From Pithys albifrons albifrons (Eukaryota; Chordata; Aves; Passeriformes; Thamnophilidae), in NCBI RefSeq assembly GCF_047495875.1, contig NC_092471.1:17567001-17631000 (forward strand): a DNA stretch of 64,000 bases. The letters run 5' to 3'. The notes below the pieces were generated by a model, which made no database searches, was not told the origin of the DNA, and saw only the letters and a list, made by a program, of their open reading frames with translations. Numbering within the stretch: position 1 is the first letter of the stretch; each line of letters opens with the position of its first letter. Made by a program: the position numbers and the translations under genes. Shown one piece after another: positions 38,201 through 50,200 of this stretch.

Positions 38201-41200
38201 TAGAGGAAAATAAAAAAGGAAATGACAACTGGACAAGTTTCCTAATGAAGTCAACATCAGGTGCGAGAAAGCCAGTTTAGTGTCCTTCAGGACACTTCCT
38301 TTGACAGTTATAAAGTCCTGTATAAAACATTTAACCTCTGTTCTAGTTTAACCAGCTGAAAGTGGTTGTTTGAAAGCCATAAAGTCCTCCCTGAAGTGCT
38401 ATTAAGCTTGTGGTAATGAACAACAACTTTTTCTGAAGGCCATGAATAACATTCTGAGGCAACACCCTCCATGGGTCTGTGCCATTCAGCTGTCCCCCTG
38501 GATATTTTCCATTTAGAAAAGACATAACCCTGAAAGAAGAATTTCTTACTAATCCCCACATGCAGCTCCTCAGGAGGGCCTGGCTACTCCTGCCCATCTG
38601 GACCAGTGGAGATAACACAGAATACGAAATAAAAAAATCCCATAAATCTTCAGTTCGTTTGGATCATTTCTGACTGCTTACATATCAACCTAAATTGTTT
38701 TTAGAGGACTGAAAAGTCCCTTCCACTCTTCCAGGCTCACTTTCCACTTACCGCCTGATCTGTCTTGCTTCTGTAAACCCTCTGCAGAGTGAACTTTGAT
38801 TTGGGTGACTCTGCAGGGATAGCCACAAAGAAGACTCCAACATGTCCTTTTAGGCTTATCTGCCTTCAGCTCCCTGAAAAATCATGGGAAAAGCAACTGA
38901 AGAAAAAGAACGTCAAGTAAACAATCAATTGTTGTGGAAATCTGGCATTTTTAGAACATAAGATTCATATTTTTGTCTCATCTGCCATTTTGGAATCCTG
39001 TGGTGGAGAAATGACATTTAAAAAATAAAAGTGGAGCAAAGCAAAGGTAAAGCAAATTCATGTTATCTTTTGCCTTGCAGCAAAAGGGATGGGATAAAAC
39101 CCTTTAAATTATGGAAGATAGTATCATAGCATAAAAAAATTCAATGGGCCTGATGTCATGAAACACTGGTTTTAGTCTCACAGCCACCACTGGTTTCAAA
39201 CAAGATGCTCCCAGAAACAGAGAACATCAGCTGTAACCATGAGCATCAGTGCTCAGTGTTCTGACCTACAACTGAGGCCTCTACAAAAGCCAAAGTCAAA
39301 AGACTCAAAATGAATTGTCCATGAGGTCCCTAAGCAAAAGTGCCCTGACCATGTGCAAATCCCAGTGATCTGGAGATTCTCAGAGGTGACCTGACCATCT
39401 CAAGCTCTGGCCTAGTTCTGGAGCAATAGGAATTAGTGAGTCAGGGGTGTTGCAGCACAACCAGGCAACCTCTTCCAGGGAGGTGCAGCCAGTGAGGGCC
39501 AGGAAGGCTCTCCTGTCACTGAGGGTGCAGCCTACCTGAGTTTGGATGGCACATCTGTGAAGAGCCTCAGGATAAACTTTGTGGTGATGCCTGGAAGATA
39601 CGTGGTTGGGATAAGGACATAGCGGCCTTGCTGAAGGATCCTCCTCAAGAACACAGTGCGGGTGTTGATGTAGGGAGACGTGGCCACTCTCTCCTGCACT
39701 GTGAGCTTGTGCAGCCGACAGCTCCTGTTATCCTCCACCTGCAGTCACAGGGCAGGACCAGGATTAATGGGAGGAGGGACTCTCCCTGCACATCACAGCC
39801 TTTCATGGCCGGAAAACACAAGGTGCAAAAAGGCAGAGCAGTTGGCAAATATTTTTCCACCCACTGAAGCTGTGGCAGAGACAGTCCTGATGGGCACCCC
39901 AGTGCCTGGGAAGAATTGGATTTTTTTAGTTGCTTTAAAACGTTGCTGCTGTAGCTAGTTGTGCAAGCCTCCTGACAGGGGATTGGAGAATAAGCTGAAG
40001 GGAGGAGGCCATAGCCCATGAATTTAAGTTTATGGAGACCCTAGGGGCTAATCTCTGGGGGGTGGTGTTTATCTCCTGTGGGCCAGGCAGTGCCAAAGGA
40101 GGTGCTGTGCACACACACACACCACTACCCAGAGAAGGACTGGTGGGGAACTGGGAGAGATTGGGACTGGCAGGGGATCGGGGGATTGGGAGGGGACTGG
40201 GACAAACTGGGAGAAACTGGGAGGAGATTGGGAAGTACTGGGAGGGGATTGGAGAGACTGGGAGGGGCTGGGAGGAAATTGGGGGGGACTGGGAGTGGAT
40301 TGGGAGGGACTGGGAGGCACTGGAACAAACTGGGAGGGACTGGGACTCTTAGCAGGGGGGGTCTCAAACACATCCCCACACCAAGCCTGAATGACTATAC
40401 AAAAACCAGCAACTCCCGCCTCTGAAAAACAGCATGACTGTGCAAAAACAGCCCCCCATACACACACAGGGGACCATCAGGAAGGTTTCTGAGGTATAGA
40501 AACCCACTGAACTTTATGTTTTGGGGCTTCTCTCTCCCACCTCTCCCTGTAGGACTAAGACATCAGCAACAACAACAGTCAGGTTCACCAGAGACCTTTG
40601 AGTGTCTGAGACAGGCTGATGCTCCTCTGCCTCCTTTCTCTAGCATGGGGAGAGCACTCCAGCCTTTCATAGCAGGCTCTCAATCCAAGTGCACATACCT
40701 GTATTTTCATTGCCCTTTTCTGAATACAAACCCCACAAAATAACCATTTATGTTTTGTTCTAAGCCTTGAAGCTGTGCTTAACTATTAACATCCTCTTCA
40801 GGGGACTGGTATTTGCCACAGCACAGTTAAAATATAAACTTATTTCTTAAGCAGCCCTTGAGGGCCAAGGCATCTCTACATCCTTTTCTGGCAGTTCTCT
40901 TCCCAAGGCCTTTAGTCATATTAATGAGCCTGGTGGGTTAGAACATTTCTAAAATAGAAAAATTATTGAACAGAAATAAATATAGATACTTTTCTGAAGG
41001 TACAATTTTCTTTTCCAAGCCTTTCCAAATTACATATACAGGCATGAGCAAGACAAGGTAAATTATGCTACTTTCTGTAATGACACTTTTCAATATATGT
41101 GGTTAACAGATGATTGTCAAATTAATAGATGTGATGCAGATGTCAGCAGCTCTAATTAACTGATAAAAATTGTTGGTTTTCTAGGGTAAGGCCATAGACT

Positions 41201-44200
41201 CAGTGTAGTCCCACTCAATGTAGCAACAGAGGACAGGATTATCCAAATCCTCAGTAAAAAATTGGGAAAATAGCTCTTTCTTTGCTTCCTTCTTGTTTTC
41301 ATTTCACTCAATTTGCCCAGTGAGTGCAATTGAATTACTGTTTGGGATCCCTGTGTTTCCTCTTCCCTTATATTGATTTCCTACTTGCTGCTCCAGCTTT
41401 TGAAAAAACTCTTTTTTCTAAGTGGCAGCAGAAAAACGTCAGTCTTTTTGACCTCATTCACTTGCTGTATTTGCTGATGAAATGGAGGCAGAAACCTCCA
41501 GTGAGAAGGAATAAAAAAACCTTCCATGTTTCAAACATTAATACTATTTTGTCTTTCTCTTGAAAACTTGGTGTAGGAAAAGCACTTAAAATTCTTTTGC
41601 AAAAGGGAAAAATTACTTATGTTCCTTTAGTTCAAATAGATATTGAATTGAACTAAGTTCAATTTAGTTCCAGTAGTCAGTTTAATATCAGCTGTGCTGA
41701 CTGAGTGCAGTGCCCACGCAGAGCTCCTGTTGAGGGGAGAGCCAGACCCCATGATAATCATGGCTTTATCTGCTGAAGATCTCAGGGTGAAGCAGGACTG
41801 AATAAACTCTGTGCCAGGGGTGCAGGTGGCTGCCTACCTTGAGTATTTCAAAGCCAATTGGGATGCTGTCTCCTCTCCCTTCTTTCTTGTATTTGCGGCG
41901 ATCCTCCTGTTGCAATGAGACCAGCACTTTGTCCTCAGTCTTCTTGACATCAAAGACATACTAGAAGAAGAGAGAAGAGAGTGAGCTGTTACAGGTGCCT
42001 CAGGATGCTGAGGGTAAAGCCATCACCAAGGAAATATGTGCAGCCAGTGAGGCAAATACAAATATATTTGGGGTGGGAGGAGAGTTCTTCATATAAAAGG
42101 TAATCCCAGCAAATCACAGCTGAAAATTAATCCTCATAAATGAGGATCTTTAAACTAAAGTTATCAAAGACATTGAAAATGTAATCCTAGTGACAGGACA
42201 AGAGGGAGTATGCAGCAACATATAGTAAGGCACATTTTAATTCTTGTCCCTGTTGAATCATATGCAGTGTTGTCTGATCAGATAGCCCAGAGTGTTCCAA
42301 GGTAAATGGAGTTGTGGAAGGGGAGCAAGTGGAACCAAGAGAGCTCTCTTGGTCTGATGAGAGCTCTGCAACTGTGTCCTCCTTCTGATGACATTTCAGT
42401 TGTCTTAATGGGTAATGATCTAAAAGCCAGCAGGTGACTGTAGAAATACATTTACACTTGGCTTAAATTCTCTTATCAAAAAGGACTGAAGTTTCACAAT
42501 TCCTCTCTGTACAGAAAAATTCCACGGGAGGCCCCAGTGTCAGGCTTTTCACTCAGGGGAGACAGACAGAAACTATCTCTAGATTATGGAAGTGCCTGCC
42601 ACAGTCTTTTAGAGACTGAAATGAGACTCAGACAAGCACTTGGAATACATCCAGAATTATACAGGAGAGCACCTCTGGAAATAAGGCACTGACAGAAAAC
42701 AGAGCAGTGAAGAACTGCATCTGCATCTACACCTACATGGCAGGAGAAGCTGGGAGCCTGTGATTCACCAGTAATATGAACAGCAGAGGCTGCACTGCTC
42801 CAGTATCCTGCTGTGAAAACACAGGGGTGCAGGCAGAAACCTTGCAAGTGTAGAGAAGCAGGTACAAAAACATCTTTAATTAATGTGGAGAGAAAGGTCA
42901 ATTTATAAAATAATAACTAACACAGTGAGTGCTCAGCTGTCATTGACAGTAATGAAGTTTTATGCCTGAATTTGCATGTGCTGGGATGAAAATGCACCAT
43001 ATGGAGAAGGGCAGGAAAGTTAGAAATGGAGTAGGAAATGGATGAACAGATAAACTGAATAGCTTGAAATTACCAGGTAGGATGAGACAAGGAAAGTTCA
43101 TGCTGATGGGAGGCTGAGCTTGGGTAAGAGACAAGATACTGTCAGAATCTTAGATTAATGCCTAAGGATACTAACTAAATACAGTGAATCAACTCCTCAG
43201 GCTGTTTAAGGGTGTTAAGTGAATGGAGCTCTGTCATTGGAAAATCGGATTTGTTGCCTTTCTACAAGTGAGAAACTAAAAGAAGTCCTGGAAGGATGTC
43301 AGTAATCCTGGTGTGTTTGACTCATCAGCCCCAAATGTGATCAGTCCCAAACAAATATCTAAACTCTACTGAGAGATTTCACAGCACACTCCCAGGGGAC
43401 AGACACTGGCAATGAAGTTTTTTGGCAAGTACACACTGCCAACTCCTAAGTAGGGTGGATACTTCAGAAACTCCAGCTCAAGGGGATACAGTCCAATACC
43501 TCACAAAATGCAGGGTTTCCCACCTGGGGATTCTGAAGGAAGGTCTCTCTGTTATCAAAGCAGCCACCAGAGCGATTTAACAGGGGCTCTGAATTTTTGG
43601 TCCAAGCTCCATGCATCATTTTCTTCTCCCAGGTCTTGTGGATGCTGAAGTAGGAGGTATTCACAATCCGGCAGATGTCCACATCTGTGAAATTCTTACA
43701 CCAGTCTTCAAATGTCATCCTGTTCCATGGGACACCAGAAAAGTTGTGGCTTATTTAAAAACAAACAGTTATACTCATGCAAAGAGCCAAAATAACAGAA
43801 AATCTTCCAGTAATTGAAGAGGAGTCATTGCTCAGCTGTCCAGAGGACAAACTGATTCACTGGAAAGCTCTACATGTGGAAATACTTGTGAAGCCACAAT
43901 CACACAATCTTGGAGCTTAATTTAGAGAAATATCACTTAGTGTGTTTGGTCAGATCTGAATCTGTTTTGTTGCATCTCCTAAGCCTAAAGGACAGGTTGT
44001 ATCTATCAAGATGGATTTGATAACATGTATTTTGCAAAGGCAAAAGAGATCACCTGCAACCAAAGCATGACCCATTCCTCATTATTACAGTCCTTATTGT
44101 CACATCTGTCCCTGAGCTCAACTCAAATCTCTGTGCTCTGGACATAGCTTTTATTTATCACTATCTCACTGCTGCAACATACGCCTGATAAAGCAACATG

Positions 44201-47200
44201 ATGGATTGCAGAGCAGTTAAAAATCATTCACCGCCCCCAACAGCTTGGGATCTCTGAACTACCATCATGTCTTGGCGTATTAATGGTCCAGAATCAAACC
44301 CTGTGGTTGCCACTTCTGACCAAGCCAAGGGAAAACTTTTCATACTGTGCCCTGCCAGCACACTTGATGCAATATTGATGATCTACTGAAGAAGTTGCTG
44401 GGCTAAGTATCCAGGCTTTAAGCAAAGTGAAAATTAATAGAGTTCTAGAGATACCTGTAGATAATGAACACTCCTTATGCCCATGCTGGAAAACACCAAC
44501 AATTACCAAAATTCATTGGCTGCAATTCTACTTATAGATAACTCAGCCATGGTTGACCTGGAATCCTACAGAGAGGCACAGGAATCAGTAAACATGTCTG
44601 ACTGTGTGTTCAGTACCTGAAGTTCTGTCATGTAAACCAGCACATGTGTTGCCTTGATTCTAAGTGAATGTCCTAAATATAGATAATAGATTTCAAAGGT
44701 ATTTCAAACTTATATGTACTAAGAGTTATTAATTTTGTTTTACTAGTTTTACTAGTTTTCAATCTGCTTTTCTTATTCTTCTCTGTCATCCCTTGAGACT
44801 TTAAAAGAAACAGAGATTGTGCCAGGACTGGATAATCTTATCCACTTGGGGAAGTTGTTTTTGAAGGTATTAAATGGCAGATTTACTCAATGTAGCCAGT
44901 GTCTCCAAACCCCTCACATCTCTCCTACTCACCAGAACTCTCCATCATTCTCCAGAGTGAGCCCCAAGCTCTTGCGCTCTGAGTCACTGACTTTCTTCCA
45001 CTCCTCAGAACTAAAAGCAAAAAAAAAAAAAAGAAAAAGAAAAAGAAAAAGATGGTTAATAAATTAAATGCTTCACTTGGGAAAAAAATGCCCCCTTGTT
45101 TTAAAAGTGACATTGGAGTACTGAAAAGGCAGATGATACTCAGGAGGAAAATGTGAGGCTTGCAGGAGGAGTTTTAAACCATTAATTCATTTGAAAGCTA
45201 CTAAAAAAGGAAGAGATGAATTGGGAATTGGCACAACTAGAGCAGAACCCTATTGATTTCCTTTTCTCACACCCTCCATTAGGGTGCCTAAACACTTAAA
45301 CAGCTGCTTTGGAAGGTCATAGGAGATTGACTCCATTCTCTGAAGGCCCTTCAAATGAAACCTGGTTTTCCTCCTCAGGAGCTTATTGGGTGTGTCACTT
45401 AGACCAGTGTATTCTCTTTGTCTTCTAATCACCTTAATAAACAGGCCTGAGATTTCCCCAGAGACCTACTGAGAAGAAACTGCTGGAGCATGAGCCTATG
45501 TCCAGTTTCCAGAGGAGCACAGGCACTTCACAGACACTTTACTGCCTGCATGAGCTCAGTGCTCTGCCTTGGCCCCTGCAGGCACCTTCTTCTTCCCACT
45601 GACTGCAGGGGAGGGAGCACAGATGCTAAACACACCAATCTCATCCTGAAATCCAACAACAGGCGGTGTGAGCCCCTTCCCTGCTGTGTTACATTACACA
45701 AACAGACCCACAATTCCTCACTCCCTTTCCAAAAGTACTTGGAGGCTCAAGTTGAAGGTGGTTGGCCGGAAGGAAGGGAGATTGCTTACTATAACAGACA
45801 CTTTCTTAACCTATTTGGAAATTGTCAATTTAATTCTGTGAGGCCAAAAGCCATGGATTAACCTCAGAGCCCTCAGTGCTTCCACTGGCATGAGTGGCAG
45901 CTGTGCCAAGACACACAGACCAATAGAGAACCCCAAGGGCTTATGTTAAAAAAGACACAGTAGCCCTTTTGCACATTCTTTGCATTTCATCTAGACCAAT
46001 CTCTTTGAAAGCATTAGATTTTTACTAGCTAAAGTGTAGGATATAAAAACTAATGTGCTCTTGTTAAGAACACTGCATTGTTAAATACTACAGTGGCTGG
46101 TAAGCACAGTGCTGAACTGTAACATATTTTTCACTTACAAATCACCCGTGATGGAATATGTTGCTTCCAGTGATCATTTCTGTTGCTGTAGAGGTGACTG
46201 CTAAGATCATGGCCTACATGAAAATTCATTAGAAAATAATTCAAGAAATCACAAATGTGGCAGTTCCACAGCATTTTTCACCAGTCACTTAAATTATCTA
46301 AGAATAAAAGACTTATACCATCCCCAGCACCTGGCAATTACAGACAAGAAAGGGAGTCACAGACAAACTCAGTGAAGCTGGGAACACACCTCATGTTCTT
46401 GACTCATCTCCTTAATTGTGGGCTATTTTTCAGCCCATGTGCCAGTGTGCCAGAACAATGATGTATATAGCAAACTAAAGTCCAGGAAGCCATAAACTCC
46501 TCCAGGATGTCCTCATTTTCTAAGAGAAAGCTCTGCTTGGCAGCAGATGGCACAAAGGTTCAGCTGTCGCTGAGAATGGCTGTGTGTGAAGTGTTTAACC
46601 ACGTATCTAAAGTCCAGTGGCCCCAGCACAGTTTCATTCCTTTGACTCTACATTTGTAGCACTCACTTGTCGCTCCAAGCGCCGTTCCATTCTCTTTTCC
46701 CCCAGGGATTCCTCAGCCTGATCATGAACAGCTTTTCTGCCTTGAAAGAGAGCATGAGCCCTTCTCCAAGGCGCAGCTTCCGAATGGCAGTCACTGAGTA
46801 GGCATGGCTGACGATGAGCCCCAACTCTGTCTCTGCCTCACTGGCACGTCCAGAGGACGCCTTGAGCATGAGAAATGACAATTAAAAAAAAGAACTCACA
46901 TCACTCAGAGACCTGACAGCTTCAAGTTCAAGGGGCAGGACAAGGAAGGCTTGTTTTCCGCTCCCTTCCCAAGTGATTTGACTGTGCAGGAAAATAACAG
47001 CACTGGGGCTCATAACTGGTGGCTCACTAGTCTGGTGTTGTGCAGGACAGTGCTGGACAATTCCCAGCAGGCAGAAGTCCAGAGCTTAGGGGAATCCTGT
47101 CTTGCTACATCTATTTTGTCTCTTCCTGGGCTCAAGAGTTAAAGACTTCCAAAATCTTGTAATCTTTACAAAATTACTCTTCTAGATATTGATGATTGTG

Positions 47201-50200
47201 CTCAGACTGTCTCGTGGTACCCTCAACTAGACACTCACTAGGGCCTAGGAATTGAGCTCATGAGTCCAGTGGTTTTTTCTGTGTTGGACTAAATGTGATA
47301 TCCAGGAAGAACTACTGGTAGTGGGTAAAAATAGAGGTCACAGGCAATAAATCTTTCTATCCATGTGTCAAACCTGACCTGGCAGGCCTCTCTTACATGG
47401 CAACAGGCAGGTTTTTTAGGAGCTGAGTTTGCTCCTCATGAAATTCACATAAGCAGCCTAATTTCCAGCAGTGATCAGGCAGTAAACTGTCCTGCTGTAT
47501 GACCTGGGCCTGTTCAGAAGCTGATCTAAGAATACATAAAAATTGTCAAGTTCTGAAAAAGACAACAAGTTCATTTAATGCGTACAAATCTGCTAATCTA
47601 AACCCAGAAAAGCAGTATCATATAAACATGCTGGAGCTGCTTTGAAGGATTGACCCTTTACAAAGCCAGTCCAATGCTAATTCTGAGCAACACAGACCAG
47701 GCAGAACAGTGGAGAAAATAAAGCTGTACCAGTGCTATAACCCTTCTTCTGAGTCAGGAACTATCCAAATGGTCCTGCCTCTGGATTCTTTACACCCTCA
47801 CTGGGGGCAGCATGAACATCCTGGCACTGAGCCATGTCAAGAGTCTCTCTCATCTATATTGGGCTATAACCCCTTGTGCCTGAAGACACTCACTCTGTTG
47901 GACAGCAAGGAAGGAAGATTTGACTCAGTGCAGATCCTTGTGTGTAAACTTGTAATAACTTAATTAACAATCACCTAAGCCTTTCCTGGGGCAGAGAGCA
48001 AAAGTTATGGACTTCTGGTATTATTCTAAATGTGAATATTAAAATATAAATATCTTATTTATTGTTTCTTATTTTATATTAATAAATTGTTATAAATACA
48101 TAAATATTTCAACATAAGCAAGGGCTTATCAGAGTTATGGAATGCACATTGTACTTTCTCAGACACTTTTACCCAATTCAAAATTTAGCTGGTCTAAATA
48201 GACAAGGTCCTTCTCCTAAAGGAAGTGTTGCACTGACATGAGAGTATTCAGTCCGTAATGGTAAGAAATTAAAAAAAAAAGGAGGAAAAAGAAATTTATA
48301 TCAAATTGGAACTGACAGATGGTCTGGCAACTCTGAGAGTCTCACCAAGGCCTTTTTGCCTTTCACCAACAGCTCCTAAAGTATCAGCTCATGTGTTACA
48401 TGGAGACTGGCTGACATTTCTAAAGGGTTTGGGCTTTCTCGGGATAACACTTTCACTCGCATTTTTCACATCTAAAAACAAACAAAGAGTTCTTGACAAG
48501 GAGTCTTTAACTTCTCCTGCTGCCTTTATTACCCCCCCAGGCTTCTCTTACTGCTGGGCTGCCTTTCCCACCTAATTCTGAACGCATTTGTTTGTTTGTT
48601 TGTTTGTTTGTTTGTTTGAATGAGAGATTTAAACCTCTAGTGTCTGTTCAAATTTCCAAATGGTGATGCTCAGGGCTATTTTGTGACCTAAGGAAAATTA
48701 CGCCTTGTTTGTAAGGCAGCAATGAAGCCACTTGAGTATTAAATATTCTACACCTAGAGCTTCATTGTGTGACAAGTGACAAATGCAGACAAACATAGAA
48801 ATGGCCTCTCTCTAATCAATGTTTAGAAGTATTCGTGTTTAATTTGGCAGATAGACACATAAAGCCAGGAAGAAGTGAAAACTGCCTAATTAATTGCTTT
48901 TTAAAAACCAGCTCCCTGTACTGAGCCTATCTCCTCACCAGATCCATGTTAAGAAACAGAACTGCCTTAGCACTTGGGAGCAACCTGTCATTCCAGAAAC
49001 AAGGTTTACAACAACAATTCACACTAGGAAGTCTGATCTGCCAGCCTGGTCTGAGCAAATTGAGTGGAATTCTTTCAAATAAAAATGCAGGCCGTATGAA
49101 AAAGCTAAAACAAAACCCAAAGACGTAGAAGATTTTCTTTCTGAGCTGTTGCCTGATGTTTCTGGGAGGGATAGTTCAGGTCTCCTATACCAGCTGAGTT
49201 CTCAGGTTCAAATTAATCTCCCAGGAGATACAACACCTTCTTTGGCACTATGGACTGGCACAGGGCAGAACACAGCCAGGGACAACCAAACTGATAATGT
49301 GCTCAAGCACCTCCAAACACGACTGATTTTCTGTCATTCCAGGCAATTCCATGACTAGCATGATACTCACAATAATTTCTAAATGCATCAGCCCTTTGGA
49401 TCCACCACTTTACCATGGGTTTAGTGCTCACACCACACTATTGCTGTAGCACTTCACGAGTGTTAAGCACTTAATACTAGTTAAGTACTACAACAGTATG
49501 ATCTTCATTTCACAGTTGTGGAAATTACAGCAAAGCATTTAAGTGATTAACTAAGTCCACAAAAGATCAGCCTTGGCTAAAGTCTGTAACTGGAAGCAGG
49601 GGCCATGGGAAGAAGATGCACTAAACTGCCAACCCTGAAGCTCCTGGAGAATGATCCCTTTCCTGCAGGCTGTACTTTAAAAATCATTGAAAAGGCAATC
49701 TTTTAGGAAACATTCATGCAGCTTGTTAGCCCTTTATGTATGGTAACAGCTTTGGACAAGGTGAGAATTTCAGCACTACCCTGTCATGGCCTGACACTGC
49801 AGACTTAGTCAGAAGGGGAGTTAAGCCTTGTTGTCACTGGTTTCCCTCCTACAGCAAGAGGCTGTGCAGGCCCCTTGTGTGCCTGTGGTTTGTGAAGTAT
49901 GTAACACCCTTTGGGAGCTGCTACCACAGAAGTCATCCCCTCTCTCAACTAAAGTAACTTCAAGGTCCTGGTGTCCTAATGTGGGCACTTCAGTTATTGC
50001 CTCACATAAGCCAATGTAGGCAAGTTTTGCTGGTTAATTCTAATGGGGAGATTATTAACAAGCAGCACTACCTGAACAACCAAGTGAGCTCAGCCTTTCA
50101 GCTCATCTCCAGTGTGTTACACTGACTGCACCATCACAACTAAGGTCAAGAAGTCTCAGCAGCTTGGTGTCAGCAGAACTGTTTTCTCTAAACAGATTCC

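Noticed and set aside
38338..38400. Start of another LTR (TGTTCTAGTTTAACCAGCTG)
   Set aside because: Only about 25 bases resemble the LTR start at 938; no matching end or poly(A) signal was found.
45490..45861. 123-codon plus-strand open frame in a CAPN6 intron
   Set aside because: No domain or motif; length is within chance expectation for this much sequence.
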